Shown in pieces: positions 35,139 to 44,431 of a stretch of DNA of 64,000 bases. Position 1 is the stretch's first letter, and the number at the start of each line of letters is the position of its first letter. This DNA comes from Mycolicibacterium tokaiense (lineage in GTDB: Bacteria; Actinomycetota; Actinomycetes; Mycobacteriales; Mycobacteriaceae). The notes beneath the pieces were generated by a model. That model saw nothing but the letters and a program-made list of their open reading frames with translations, made no database searches and was not told where the DNA came from. Made by a program: the position numbers and the translations under genes. Location of the stretch: assembly GCF_010725885.1 (NCBI RefSeq), contig NZ_AP022600.1:3286001-3350000 (forward strand), in the 5' to 3' direction.

Positions 35139-35930
35139 GTGCCCGAAGGCGACACGGTCTACGCGTTGGCCCGGCGCCTGAGAGCGGCGCTGGACGGCCG
35201 CACGCTGAGCGTCGGTGAACTCCGGGTGCCGCAGCACGCCACCGACGACCTCGCCGGTCGCATGGTGCTCGAGCACGTCACCCATGGCAAGCATCTGCTC
35301 ACCCGGCTTTCCGGCGACCTCACCGTGCACACGCATCTCAAGATGTCCGGGTCGTGGACCATCTCCGGGGCGGGCCGGTGGCTGCCGCGCACCGTGATGC
35401 CGGACGTGCGGGTGATCCTGCGCACCGACGGCCCGGCGGCCTACGGGGTGAGGTTGCCGGTGGTGGATCTGCTGCGCACCCGCGACGAGCGCGACGTCAT
35501 CGGGCACCTGGGACCTGACCCGCTGCGCGAGGACTGGGACCCCGCCGAGGCAGCCCGCCGGCTCGCCGCGGCGCCGGACCGCCCGCTGGTGGCCGCCCTG
35601 CTGGATCAGCGCTGCGTCGCGGGGTTCGGCAACCTGTGGGCCAACGAGCTGTGTTTCCTGCGCGGACACAACCCGTGGACGCCGGTGGCCGACGTCGACG
35701 TGGACGCGCTGCTGCGCCTCGGTGCGCGAGCGCTGCGACATTCGGCGACGGTGCCGGGCGCCATGCAGGTCACCACCGGGGTACGCCGCAAGGGCGAACA
35801 GCACTGGGTGGCCGGCCGCGCGGGCCGGCCCTGCCTGCGGTGCGGTACGACCGTGCAGGTGGTCGACGAGGTGCCCGGAGATCCGGAACGACGCCGGACG
35901 TGGTGGTGTCCCCGGTGTCAGCCCCGCTGA
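35139..35930 (+). CDS. Fpg/Nei-family DNA glycosylase (endonuclease VIII, Nei2-like)
   Basis: A 263-residue base-excision repair glycosylase/AP lyase. It begins (M)PEGDTV, with Pro2 as nucleophile and Glu3, followed by HGKHLL with the catalytic Lys and FGNLWANELCFL. It ends in a zinc finger made of CLRCG and CPRCQ. The PEGDT start (rather than PELPE) points to the Nei branch, so oxidised pyrimidines are the likely targets. It starts eight bases after map with a GTG and no strong ribosome site. Confidence 0.92.
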   Translation: MPEGDTVYALARRLRAALDGRTLSVGELRVPQHATDDLAGRMVLEHVTHGKHLLTRLSGDLTVHTHLKMSGSWTISGAGRWLPRTVMPDVRVILRTDGPAAYGVRLPVVDLLRTRDERDVIGHLGPDPLREDWDPAEAARRLAAAPDRPLVAALLDQRCVAGFGNLWANELCFLRGHNPWTPVADVDVDALLRLGARALRHSATVPGAMQVTTGVRRKGEQHWVAGRAGRPCLRCGTTVQVVDEVPGDPERRRTWWCPRCQPR

Positions 35931-35948
35931 CGATGCTTGAATGGTCGG

Positions 35949-36446
35949 ATGCCGGAGCCAACCCGCGACCCCATCGCGCAGGCGCGCACCAACTGGGAGA
36001 AGGCCGGGTGGGGTGACGTCGCCGACGGCATGGTGGCCGTGACGTCGGTGATGCGCGCGCACCAGATTCTGCTGGCGCGCGTGGAAAGTGCCTTGCGGCC
36101 TTATGATCTGAGCTTCTCCCGGTTCGAACTGCTGCGGCTGCTGGCCTTCAGCCGCAACGGCGCCCTGCCGATCACCAAGGCGTCGGACCGGCTGCAGGTG
36201 CACGTCACCAGCGTCACGCACGCCATCCGCCGCCTGGAGGCCAGTGGTCTGGTGCGCAGGGTTCCGCACCCCACCGACGGCCGCACCACCCTGGTGGAGA
36301 TCACCGAGCTGGGGCGCTCCACCGTCGAAGACGCCACGGAGACGCTGAACCGCAAGGTGTTCGCCGACATCGGCATCTCGGAGGCGCAAGCGCAGGCGCT
36401 GGTGGGCGCCATCGAGACCCTGCGCCACAGCGCGGGCGACTTCTAG
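35949..36446 (+). CDS. MarR-family transcriptional regulator
   Basis: A 165-residue MarR protein. The winged helix is centred on LPITKASDRLQVHVTSVTHAIRRLEASGLVRRVPHPTDGRTTLVEIT (about residues 72-118), with DGRTTLVEIT as the wing. I used the ATG at 35949; a TTG 12 bases upstream is the alternative. The stop lies one base from the stop of the convergent mmsB gene. It might regulate the mmsA operon, but the location does not prove this. Confidence 0.9.
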   Translation: MPEPTRDPIAQARTNWEKAGWGDVADGMVAVTSVMRAHQILLARVESALRPYDLSFSRFELLRLLAFSRNGALPITKASDRLQVHVTSVTHAIRRLEASGLVRRVPHPTDGRTTLVEITELGRSTVEDATETLNRKVFADIGISEAQAQALVGAIETLRHSAGDF

Positions 36447-36447
36447 C

Positions 36448-37317
36448 TCAGCGCAGGGCGTTGATGACGGCGCTGAAGTCCTCGCCGGCGTGCTCCTCGT
36501 TGAACGCGCGGTAGATCTCGGCGGCGTGGGTGCCCAGCGGCGCCTGGGATCCGGTGGAGGACACCGCGTCCATCGCCAGACCCAGGTCCTTGTTCATCAG
36601 CGCGGTGGCGAACCCGGGTTTGAAGTCGTTGTTGGCCGGCGACGTCGGGACCGGCCCGGGGACCGGACAGTTGGTGTGCACCGACCAGCAGTTCCCGGTG
36701 GCGCCGGTGATCACGTCGAACAGCGACTGGTCGGACAATCCCAGCTTCTCGGCCAGCACGAACGCCTCGCCGATGGCGATCTGCTGCACTGCCAGCACCA
36801 TGTTGTTGCACAGCTTGGCGGCCTGGCCGGTGCCCGACGCCCCGCAGTGGATGATCTTGCCCGCCATGGGATCCAGCACCGGGCGTGCGCGTTCGACGGC
36901 CTCGTCGCTGCCGCCCACCATGAAGGCCAGGGTGCCCGCGGTGGCGCCCTTGACGCCGCCGGAGACCGGGGCGTCGATCTGCAGGAAGCCGCCCTTCTCG
37001 GCTTGGGCGTTGATCTCCCGGGCGTCGGCCACCGAGATGGTGGAGGTGTCGATGAACAGTGTCCCCGGGGCAGCAGCGGGCAGCGCCTCGGCGTAACAGG
37101 ACTTCACGATGGCGCCGTTGGGCAGCGAGGTGATCACCACCTCGGCTCCCGACACCGCCTCGGCGCCGGTGTCGAACACGCTGGCGCCCTTGGCTTCCAG
37201 GGCTTCACGCAGGGCGGGTACCAGGTCGAAGGCCCGCACGGGGTGCCCGGCGGCCACCAGGTTGGCTGCCATCGGGCCGCCCATGTTGCCCAGGCCCAGG
37301 AATGCGATCGTCGTCAT
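36448..37317 (-). CDS. mmsB: 3-hydroxyisobutyrate dehydrogenase
   Basis: A 289-residue member of the beta-hydroxyacid dehydrogenase family that oxidises 3-hydroxyisobutyrate to methylmalonate semialdehyde in valine breakdown. It shows the NAD motif FLGLGNMGGPMAANL, the substrate loop DAPVSGGVKGATAGTL, and the catalytic lysine in GQAAKLCNN (about residue 171). It is the last gene of mmsA-fadE9-mmsB and matches M. tuberculosis Rv0751c in sequence and place. Confidence 0.95.
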   Translation of the reverse strand: MTTIAFLGLGNMGGPMAANLVAAGHPVRAFDLVPALREALEAKGASVFDTGAEAVSGAEVVITSLPNGAIVKSCYAEALPAAAPGTLFIDTSTISVADAREINAQAEKGGFLQIDAPVSGGVKGATAGTLAFMVGGSDEAVERARPVLDPMAGKIIHCGASGTGQAAKLCNNMVLAVQQIAIGEAFVLAEKLGLSDQSLFDVITGATGNCWSVHTNCPVPGPVPTSPANNDFKPGFATALMNKDLGLAMDAVSSTGSQAPLGTHAAEIYRAFNEEHAGEDFSAVINALR

Positions 37318-37327
37318 CGACTACCTC

Positions 37328-38488
37328 TCAACTCGCCGCTCGCGCGCGTGCGGCTTCTGCTCTGCCGATCACGACGCGCATGATTTCGTTGGTGCCTTCC
37401 AGGATCCGGTGCACCCGCAGGTCGCGGACGATCTTCTCCAGCCCGTATTCCTTGAGGTAGCCGTATCCGCCGTGCAATTGCAGGGCCTGATCGGCCACCT
37501 CGTAACAGGCATCGGTGACATAGCGCTTGGCCATCGCGCACAACGCCACCTTGTCGGGGTCGTCGGCGTCCAGCGCAGCGGCAGCCTGCCACAACAGCAT
37601 TCTTGAGGTCTGCAGCGCGGTGGCCATATCGGCCAGGGTGAACCTGATGGTCGGCTCGTCGAGCAGCGATGCCCCGAAGGCCTCGCGGTCGCGGACGTAG
37701 GCCGCTGCCTTCTCGTAGGCGGTCTGCGCCCCGCCCAGTGAGCAGGCGGCGATGTTGATCCGGCCACCGTTGAGCCCGCTCATGGCGATACCGAAACCGG
37801 TGCCTTCGTCGCCGCCCAGCAGATTCTCCGCCGGCACCCGCACGCCTTCGAAGATCACCTGGGCGGTGGGCTGGGCGTTCCACCCCATCTTGACCTCGTC
37901 GGGTCCGAAAGACAGTCCAGCGGAGTCTTTCTCGACGACAAACGCCGAGATACCGCGCGGTCCTTCGCCGCCGGTGCGGGCCATCACCACATAGACATCG
38001 GAGCTGCCGGCACCGGAGATGAACTGTTTGACCCCGTCCAGGACGTAGTGCTCACCGTCCCGGACCGCCCGGGTGCGCAATGCCGAGGCATCCGAACCCG
38101 CCCCCGGTTCGGTCAGACAGTACGAGGCAATGGCCTCCATCGACGCCAGTTTCGGTACCCAGGTCTTGCGCTGCTCGCGGGTGCCGTAGGTGTCGATCAT
38201 CCACGCGCACATGTTGTGGATCGACAGGAACGCCGCCACGGTGGGATCGGCGGCGGCCAACTGCTCGAAGATGCGGACCGCATCGATACGCCGCAGGCCG
38301 CTGCCGCCGACGTCTTCATTGCAGTACACCGCCGCCATCCCGAGCTCGGCGGCCGCGCGCAGCTCCTCGACCGGAAAGTGTTTGGCCGCATCCCAATCCA
38401 GTGCGTGCGGGGCCAGCCGCTTGGTCGCGAACGCCGCCGCGGTCTCGGTGATCACCCGCTCGTCGTCGTCGAGTCCGAACATGTGCAT
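37328..38488 (-). CDS. fadE9: Acyl-CoA dehydrogenase (isobutyryl-CoA dehydrogenase-like)
   Basis: A 386-residue acyl-CoA dehydrogenase. It carries the FAD/substrate segment YCLTEPGAGSDASAL and QLHGGYGYLKEYGLEKIVRD, and the C-terminal catalytic glutamate in ILEGTNEIMR. The setting between mmsA and mmsB points to isobutyryl-CoA (valine pathway). I started at the ATG giving MHMFGLDDDER; a second ATG two codons later is possible. The gap to mmsA is eight bases, to mmsB ten, so the three are one operon. Confidence 0.93.
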   Translation of the reverse strand: MHMFGLDDDERVITETAAAFATKRLAPHALDWDAAKHFPVEELRAAAELGMAAVYCNEDVGGSGLRRIDAVRIFEQLAAADPTVAAFLSIHNMCAWMIDTYGTREQRKTWVPKLASMEAIASYCLTEPGAGSDASALRTRAVRDGEHYVLDGVKQFISGAGSSDVYVVMARTGGEGPRGISAFVVEKDSAGLSFGPDEVKMGWNAQPTAQVIFEGVRVPAENLLGGDEGTGFGIAMSGLNGGRINIAACSLGGAQTAYEKAAAYVRDREAFGASLLDEPTIRFTLADMATALQTSRMLLWQAAAALDADDPDKVALCAMAKRYVTDACYEVADQALQLHGGYGYLKEYGLEKIVRDLRVHRILEGTNEIMRVVIGRAEAARARAAS

Positions 38489-38496
38489 GGCGCGGC

Positions 38497-40017
38497 CTAC
38501 TTCATCGTCGGGATGACGAACTCGGCGCCATCCTTGATGCCGGAGGGCCACCGCTCGGTCACGGTCTTGGTTTTGGTGTAGAACTGGATGGACGCCGGAC
38601 CGTGCTGGTTGAGATCGCCGAAGCCGGAACGCTTCCAGCCGCCGAAGGTGTGGTAGGCCACCGGCACCGGGATCGGGACGTTCACCCCGACCATGCCCAC
38701 CTGCACCTTGGACACGAAATCCCGTGCGGCGTCGCCGTCGCGGGTGAAGATCGCCACGCCATTGCCGTACTCGTGCTCCGTCGGCAGTCGCAGCGCCTCG
38801 TCGTAGTCGTGGGCCCGCACGATACACAGGACGGGTCCGAAGATCTCGTCGGTGTAGATGCTCATGTCGGTGGTGACGTGATCGAAGAGGGTGGGGCCGA
38901 TGAAGAAGCCTTTTTCGAGGCTCTGGTCGTCGAAGGAGAGTTCGTCGGTGGTCCGTTCGCGGCCGTCGACCACCAGCTCGGCACCGGCTTCGACGCCCTG
39001 GCCGATGTAGTTGCGCACGCGCTCGAGTGCTGCGCCGGTGACCAGCGGCCCGTAGTCGGCCTTGGGGTCCAGGCTGTGGCCGACGCGGAGCTGATTGACG
39101 CGCTCCACCAAGCGGTTTCGCAGGCGGTTGGCGGTTTCTTCGCCGACGGGCACCGCAACGCTGATGGCCATGCAGCGCTCACCGGCGCTGCCGTAGCCGG
39201 CGCCGATGAGTGCGTCGACGGCCTGGTCGAGGTCGGCGTCGGGCATGATGATCATGTGGTTCTTGGCGCCGCCGAAGCACTGTGAACGCTTGCCGTGCGC
39301 GGCGGCGGTCGAGTAGATGTACTGCGCGATGTCCGAGGAGCCGACGAAGCCGACGGCCTGGACATCGGGGTGGGTGAGGATCGCGTCGACGGCCTCCTTG
39401 TCGCCCTGGACCACCTGGAACACTCCCGCCGGCAGGCCGGCTTCGAGGAACAGTTCGGCCAGGCGCAGCGGCACCGACGGGTCGCGCTCGGAGGGCTTGA
39501 GGATGAACGCGTTGCCGCAGGCCAGTGCCGGGCCGGCCTTCCACAGCGGGATCATCGCCGGGAAGTTGAACGGGGTGATGCCGGCGACGACGCCGAGGGG
39601 CTGGCGGATGGAGTAGACGTCGATGCCGCCGCCGGCGCCTTCGGTGAACTCACCCTTGAGCAGATGCGGGATGCCGATGGCGAATTCGATGACCTCGATG
39701 CCGCGCTGGATGTCGCCCTTGGAATCGGCCACGGTCTTGCCGTGCTCGATGGACAGCAGCTCGGCCAGTTCTTCCACGTGATCGTTGACCAGGGCAATGA
39801 ATTTCATCATCACCCGGGCGCGGCGCTGCGGGTTCCAGGCCGCCCAGTCCTTCTGTGCCTCGACCGCCGAGGCCACTGCGGTGTCGACATCGTCCTTGGA
39901 GGCTAGGAGGACCTGTGCCTGCACCTGGCCGGTGCTGGGGTTGAGCACGTCCGCGGTGCGGGTGGAACCCAGTGTCGAACGCTTGCCGTCGATGAAGTGC
40001 GGAATTTGTGTGGTCAT
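38497..40017 (-). CDS. mmsA: CoA-acylating methylmalonate-semialdehyde dehydrogenase
   Basis: A 506-residue aldehyde dehydrogenase that converts methylmalonate semialdehyde to propionyl-CoA. The nucleophile is Cys282 (SAGERCMAISVAV), with Asn151 in TPFNFPAM. The usual general-base glutamate of ALDHs is missing in the segment CFGGAKNHMII, which is a hallmark of the CoA-dependent MMSDH branch. It is the first gene of its operon, with a candidate operator 50-75 bases upstream. Confidence 0.96.
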   Translation of the reverse strand: MTTQIPHFIDGKRSTLGSTRTADVLNPSTGQVQAQVLLASKDDVDTAVASAVEAQKDWAAWNPQRRARVMMKFIALVNDHVEELAELLSIEHGKTVADSKGDIQRGIEVIEFAIGIPHLLKGEFTEGAGGGIDVYSIRQPLGVVAGITPFNFPAMIPLWKAGPALACGNAFILKPSERDPSVPLRLAELFLEAGLPAGVFQVVQGDKEAVDAILTHPDVQAVGFVGSSDIAQYIYSTAAAHGKRSQCFGGAKNHMIIMPDADLDQAVDALIGAGYGSAGERCMAISVAVPVGEETANRLRNRLVERVNQLRVGHSLDPKADYGPLVTGAALERVRNYIGQGVEAGAELVVDGRERTTDELSFDDQSLEKGFFIGPTLFDHVTTDMSIYTDEIFGPVLCIVRAHDYDEALRLPTEHEYGNGVAIFTRDGDAARDFVSKVQVGMVGVNVPIPVPVAYHTFGGWKRSGFGDLNQHGPASIQFYTKTKTVTERWPSGIKDGAEFVIPTMK

Positions 40018-40069
40018 GAGTCATCCCAGGATCGGAAGTGGCGCGGGTATCCGCCCGCGATACGGATCA

Positions 40070-40092
40070 ACTAGATACTTGCATATCCTAGT
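40070..40092. promoter_or_regulatory. Candidate operator upstream of mmsA
   Basis: A near-palindrome in which ACTA-GATA is mirrored by TATC-(C)-TAGT around a six-base centre; a single extra C breaks perfect symmetry. It lies between mmsA and the divergent DUF1254 gene, 53 bases from the mmsA start. A TetR- or MarR-type regulator site is plausible. Confidence 0.4.
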
Positions 40093-40211
40093 AATGTCTG
40101 GCGGCGAGGCGCAAGGGTGTGGTGGTCGAGGAACTGCGACACCCGGTCGTAATCGGCGTCGCGCGGTCACCGCGGGGCTAGTGTCAGCTCAGATCGAAGG
40201 GAGTTTGGGCG

Positions 40212-41612
40212 ATGACCGCACACCCGGAGTCCGCGGAGCCGCTGCACGGTGGCTACCCGCGGCCCGATACCGTCCAGCTCGCCTACGAGGCTGTCGACGT
40301 CAATCGTGCAGTTCAGGTGTACCGCCACTTCTACCGCTCGGTGTCGGGTGCGGCCGTTTTCGAGGGCACAGTTGCAGCAGGCGTGCAGCCCAACACAGTG
40401 TTCGGCTATCTCGACACCCAGCCGCGCCATGTGGGCTTCACCCTCAACTCGGACACCCCGTACGGGGTGATCCTGCTCGACCTGCACGACGGGCCGATGG
40501 TGCTCGACGTCCCCGAGGGGTCGTTCGTGGGCGCCGTGATGGACATCCACCAGCGCTGGATCCTGGACTTCGGCCTGCCCGGTCCCGACGCGGGCAGCGG
40601 TGGCACGCATCTGATCCTGCCGCCCGGCTACGACGGTGAGGTGCCCGACGGACATCAGGTGGGGCGTGCCGACGCCTTCCGCGTGCTGGTGGCCGTGCGC
40701 TCCATCCCGCTCGACGGTGACGTCGCCGCCGCTCTGCAGCGCATCACCACCGTGGGGGTCCGCCCGCTCGGAGAGTCGCCGGATTGGGCCGAACCGACCT
40801 GGGTGGACATGACCGACGCCGGTCAGGACACCACCCCGGTGGCCATCGAGACCGGGATCGACTTCTGGACCTCCCTGCACCGCGTCATCGACGCCGAACC
40901 CGTGCTCGCGGACAGCCGCGCCCTCTACGGCGAGCTGGCCGCCCTCGGGATCACCAAGGGGCAGCCGTTCGAGCCCGACGACCGGATGACCCGGATCCTC
41001 GAACTGGCGGCGAAGACGGCGAATCTGCAGATGCGGGTGGAGTCGTTCGCCGACCGCACCCCAGGTCGGCTGGTGTGGGACGACCGGCACTGGGAGTGGG
41101 TGGCCCTGCGCTCGGAGAACGGCACCTTCGACACCGAGAACTACCGCGACACCTATGCGTTGGACAAGTGGTTCTTCCAGGCCATCGCCACCTCCCCGGC
41201 GATGTTCCGGCGCGACGCCGGGGCTGGCTCGCTGTACTGGCTGGCGCTGTCCGACCGCACCGGCGCCTACCTCGACGGCAGCAACTCCTACACCCTGACG
41301 GTCCCACTTCCGGTGCCCGCCAAGCTCTTCTGGTCGGTGACGCTGTACGACGCCGCGACCCGTAGCCAGGTGCGGACCGATCAGGGCCGGGCTGCACTGC
41401 GGTCGTTGTTCGAATTGTCCGACCTCGACGGTGAGTCCGTGACCCTGCACTTCGGTCCCCAACCGCCCGACGGCGACGAGAGTCGTTGGGTCAGGACCGT
41501 TCCCGGCGCTGGGTGGTTCGCCTACTTCCGCATCTACGGCCCCGACGGGCCCGCGTTCGACGGTTCCTGGAAGCCGGGGGACCTGGAACTGGTGGGCACC
41601 GGCGGCGATTAG
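40212..41612 (+). CDS. DUF1254/DUF1214 domain protein
   Basis: A 466-residue protein with an N-terminal DUF1254 region (about 25-150; VFGYLDTQPRHVGFTLNSDTPYG) and a C-terminal DUF1214 region (about 345-450; YWLALSDRTGAYLDGSNSYTLTVP and FWSVTLYDAATRSQV). The family is widespread in soil bacteria and mycobacteria, and its biochemical role is not known. There is no signal peptide in this copy, whereas many relatives are exported. An AAGGGAG ribosome site precedes the ATG. It is a single-gene unit, convergent with the GntR regulator. Confidence 0.88.
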   Translation: MTAHPESAEPLHGGYPRPDTVQLAYEAVDVNRAVQVYRHFYRSVSGAAVFEGTVAAGVQPNTVFGYLDTQPRHVGFTLNSDTPYGVILLDLHDGPMVLDVPEGSFVGAVMDIHQRWILDFGLPGPDAGSGGTHLILPPGYDGEVPDGHQVGRADAFRVLVAVRSIPLDGDVAAALQRITTVGVRPLGESPDWAEPTWVDMTDAGQDTTPVAIETGIDFWTSLHRVIDAEPVLADSRALYGELAALGITKGQPFEPDDRMTRILELAAKTANLQMRVESFADRTPGRLVWDDRHWEWVALRSENGTFDTENYRDTYALDKWFFQAIATSPAMFRRDAGAGSLYWLALSDRTGAYLDGSNSYTLTVPLPVPAKLFWSVTLYDAATRSQVRTDQGRAALRSLFELSDLDGESVTLHFGPQPPDGDESRWVRTVPGAGWFAYFRIYGPDGPAFDGSWKPGDLELVGTGGD

Positions 41613-41622
41613 GCAGTGTCGT

Positions 41623-42333
41623 CTAGGCGATGTCGTCGTCGGCGACCGCCGACGCGGCTTCGTCGATGATGGCGCGCATCGCGCGCTCGGCCTGCTCGGC
41701 CTCGCCCATCCGGATCGCCCGGGCCACCTCGTCGTGCAGCGCAATCGCGGTGATCTCCGGCTTGGCGGGCATCATCCCGTGGTGGGTACGGCCCATCAGC
41801 ACCTCCGACACCACGCCGGACAGAGCGCGGAACATCTCGTTCCCGCTGGCGTCCAGCATGGTCCGGTGGAAATTCATGTCGGCGGTCAGATAGGCCTCCA
41901 GGTCGCCGGACCGGCCGTGCATCACCATGTCGGACACCGCGCCGGCCATCAGTCGGCAGTGATGCGGGGTGGCGCGCGTCGCCGCCAGGGCGGCGGCTGC
42001 CGGTTCGAATCCCTTGCGCAGCTCCGACAGTGACAGCAGAGTCGCGGTCCGATCGCCCACGTCGAGCCGCCACCGGATCACCATCGGATCGAAGACGTTC
42101 CAGTGCTCGGCGGGCTGGACGGTGATGCCGACCCGTCGCCGTGAGGTGACCATGCCCATCGATTCCAGCACGCGGACGGCTTCCCGGACGACGCTGCGGG
42201 AGACCCCGTGCTCGCAACCCACCTCGTCGAGCGTGAGAACGCGGTTCGCCGGGTACTGACCCGACACGATGGCGGTGCCCAGTGCAGAGACGACGGTGTC
42301 ATGCAACGCGACGCCCATTGGCCGTTCGACCAT
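41623..42333 (-). CDS. GntR-family (FCD domain) regulator, probable gluconate repressor
   Basis: A 236-residue FadR-type GntR regulator. The N-terminal winged helix spans about residues 8-72 (LDEVGCEHGVSRSVVREAVRVLESMGMV), followed by an FCD ligand domain with the metal-binding Asp/His pattern (LTADMNFHRTMLDASGN and the His in MGRTHHGMMPAKPEITAIALHDEV). It is divergent from gluconokinase and a GntP permease, so gluconate or its 6-phosphate is the probable inducer. Confidence 0.88.
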   Translation of the reverse strand: MVERPMGVALHDTVVSALGTAIVSGQYPANRVLTLDEVGCEHGVSRSVVREAVRVLESMGMVTSRRRVGITVQPAEHWNVFDPMVIRWRLDVGDRTATLLSLSELRKGFEPAAAALAATRATPHHCRLMAGAVSDMVMHGRSGDLEAYLTADMNFHRTMLDASGNEMFRALSGVVSEVLMGRTHHGMMPAKPEITAIALHDEVARAIRMGEAEQAERAMRAIIDEAASAVADDDIA

Positions 42334-42420
42334 CGAAGGATCATGTCAGATAACGGTCTGCTTGGCTAAGAGTCAGAGCAATTCTGGGTTTTGCTTGAAT
42401 TAATCTGATCTATACGGCAC

Positions 42421-42442
42421 AGTGTGTGATCGTAAGCACACT
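42421..42442. promoter_or_regulatory. Candidate GntR operator at the gluconate promoter
   Basis: A 22-bp inverted repeat with perfect outer arms, AGTGTG-N10-CACACT, lies just downstream of a TATACG -10-like element and 16 bases before the gluconokinase ATG. A repressor bound here would cover the transcription start. The repeat also includes a GTG that could be mistaken for the gene start. Confidence 0.5.
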
Positions 42443-42458
42443 GGACCAGGCGGAGGAC

Positions 42459-42965
42459 ATGGCATCACCAATCGTCGTCATGGGCGTTTCGGGATCGGGA
42501 AAGTCAACGGTCGGGGCTGCGCTGGCGCAGCGTCTGCGCGTGCCCTTCGCCGATGCCGACGACTTCCACCCTGAGGCCAACATCGAGAAGATGTCGGCCG
42601 GTCATCCCCTCGATGACGATGACCGTCATCCCTGGCTCGAGTCGATCGGCCAGTGGCTGGCGCAGCACAGCGATGGCGGCGTGATGAGTTGTTCGGCACT
42701 CAAACGCAAATACCGCGATCAACTGCGCACCCACTGCGCCGACGTCGAATTCCTACATCTGGCCGGAACTCTCGAGGTGATCGGCAGAAGGCAGGCCAGC
42801 CGGCCTGGACACTTCATGCCGCCCGCACTGCTGGCGTCGCAGTTCGAGACGCTCGAAGCGCTGGAGCCAGACGAACGTGGCATCGCCATCGACGTGGACA
42901 ACAGCATCGATGCGATTATCGAAACCTATGTCCAGTCAACCGAATCCGACAACCGGACCGAATAA
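42459..42965 (+). CDS. gntK: Gluconokinase
   Basis: A 168-residue gluconate kinase that makes 6-phosphogluconate. It has the P-loop MGVSGSGKSTVG at the start, ADADDFHPEANIEKMSAGHPLDDDDRHPWL, and CSALKRKYRDQLR, all characteristic of the family. I chose the ATG at 42459 because relatives start just before the P-loop and because the GTG at 42426 lies inside the operator. The GGAGGA upstream is, however, only one base from this ATG, so the start is not settled. Confidence 0.93.
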   Translation: MASPIVVMGVSGSGKSTVGAALAQRLRVPFADADDFHPEANIEKMSAGHPLDDDDRHPWLESIGQWLAQHSDGGVMSCSALKRKYRDQLRTHCADVEFLHLAGTLEVIGRRQASRPGHFMPPALLASQFETLEALEPDERGIAIDVDNSIDAIIETYVQSTESDNRTE

Positions 42966-42998
42966 CCACCGCCACCGCACGAACAGTTGGGGAACCTC

Positions 42999-44420
42999 GT
43001 GAACACCATCGAACCGGCCTACGGCACGGGCACTCTACTCATCATCGCGGCGGCTGCCGTCGCCCTGCTGCTCTTCTTGATCATCAAGGTCAAGCTCCAC
43101 GCGTTCGTGGCACTGGTGCTGGTGAGCTTGCTGACCGCCCTGGCGGCCGGGATTCCGGTGGCTGACGTGCCCACCGCGCTGACGTCGGGCTTCTCCAGCA
43201 CGTTGGGGTCGGTGGCACTACTGGTCGGCTTCGGGGTGATGGTGGGCCGCCTGCTCGAAGTCACCGGCGGGGCACAGGTTCTTGCTGACACCTTGATCGG
43301 CCGGTTCGGTGAGAAACGCGCACCGCTGGCGCTGGGTGTGGCGGCACTGCTCTTCGGTTTCCCGATCTTCTTCGACGCCGGCCTGGTGGTGTTCCTGCCG
43401 ATCATCCTGACGGTGGCCCGGCGATTCGGTGGCTCGGTCCTGCTCTACGCCCTGCCCGCCGCCGGCGCCTTTGCCGCCATGCACGCTCTGGTTCCGCCGC
43501 ACCCCGGGCCCGTCGCCGCCGCGGAGGCCCTGGGCGCCAATATCGGTCTGACGCTGCTGATCGGAGCGCCGGTCGCCGTCGTCGTCTGGTTCGTCGGCGG
43601 CTACCTGGTGTCGCAGGTGCTGGGCAAGCGCATCCACGTCGACCTGCCCACCTCGATCTTCGGTGAGATCAACGGTGGCCAGGACGCGGATGACACCGCC
43701 GTAGGGGGCGGCAGCACCAAGACCGCAGCGCGCACGGCTCCTGCCTTCGGCACCGTGCTCGGTGTGCTCCTGCTGCCGTTCGTCCTGATCTCCTTCAACA
43801 CCGTGCTCGACACCCTGATGACCGCCGGCGTGATCGAGGACGGCGCCACCTGGGCCGAGTACCTCAAGCTGTTGGGTAACACCCCCGTCGCGCTGCTCAT
43901 CACAGTCATCGTGGCGACCGTGGCCCTCGGTCTGCGGGGCCGGTCGATGGCCACCGTCAGCGACATCCTGGACAAAGCGTTGGGCCCGATCTGCGCGGTC
44001 ATCCTGATCACCGGCGCGGGCGGCATGTTCGGCGGTGTGCTGCGCCAGAGCGGTATCGGCGACGCGCTCAGCGGATCGCTGTCCAACCTCGGTATCTCAC
44101 TGATCCTGCAGGCCTTCCTGATCTCCACGCTGCTGCGGGTTGCCCAGGGTTCGGCCACCGTCGCCCTGACCACTACGGCCGGGCTGCTCAGCGCCTCGGT
44201 GGCTGCTGCCGGCCTCGGTGGTGTCCAGTTGGTGGCCTTGGTGATTGCGATTGCGGCCGGCGCCACGGTGCTGTCCCACGTCAACGACTCCGGCTTCTGG
44301 CTGGTCAGCCGATTCTTCGGCATGGACGTCAAGACCACGCTGAAGACCTGGACGGTCATGGAAACCACCCTGGGTCTCACTGCCTTCATCATCAGCCTGG
44401 GGCTCTGGGCAATCGGCTGA
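42999..44420 (+). CDS. Gluconate permease, GntP family
   Basis: A 473-residue permease with about twelve hydrophobic segments. It has the family's GEKRAPLALGVAALLFGFPIFFDAG, LVPPHPGPVAAAEALGAN and the C-terminal HVNDSGFWLVSRFFG. It takes up gluconate by proton symport. The GTG at 42999 follows TTGGGGAAC; a TTG at 42987 is the alternative. It lies 33 bases after gluconokinase in the same operon. Confidence 0.93.
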   Translation: MNTIEPAYGTGTLLIIAAAAVALLLFLIIKVKLHAFVALVLVSLLTALAAGIPVADVPTALTSGFSSTLGSVALLVGFGVMVGRLLEVTGGAQVLADTLIGRFGEKRAPLALGVAALLFGFPIFFDAGLVVFLPIILTVARRFGGSVLLYALPAAGAFAAMHALVPPHPGPVAAAEALGANIGLTLLIGAPVAVVVWFVGGYLVSQVLGKRIHVDLPTSIFGEINGGQDADDTAVGGGSTKTAARTAPAFGTVLGVLLLPFVLISFNTVLDTLMTAGVIEDGATWAEYLKLLGNTPVALLITVIVATVALGLRGRSMATVSDILDKALGPICAVILITGAGGMFGGVLRQSGIGDALSGSLSNLGISLILQAFLISTLLRVAQGSATVALTTTAGLLSASVAAAGLGGVQLVALVIAIAAGATVLSHVNDSGFWLVSRFFGMDVKTTLKTWTVMETTLGLTAFIISLGLWAIG

Positions 44421-44431
44421 GCGGCCGCCCG

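Noticed and set aside
42426..42458. Upstream GTG as gluconokinase start
   Set aside because: It lies inside the inverted repeat at the promoter and adds residues not found before the P-loop in the family.
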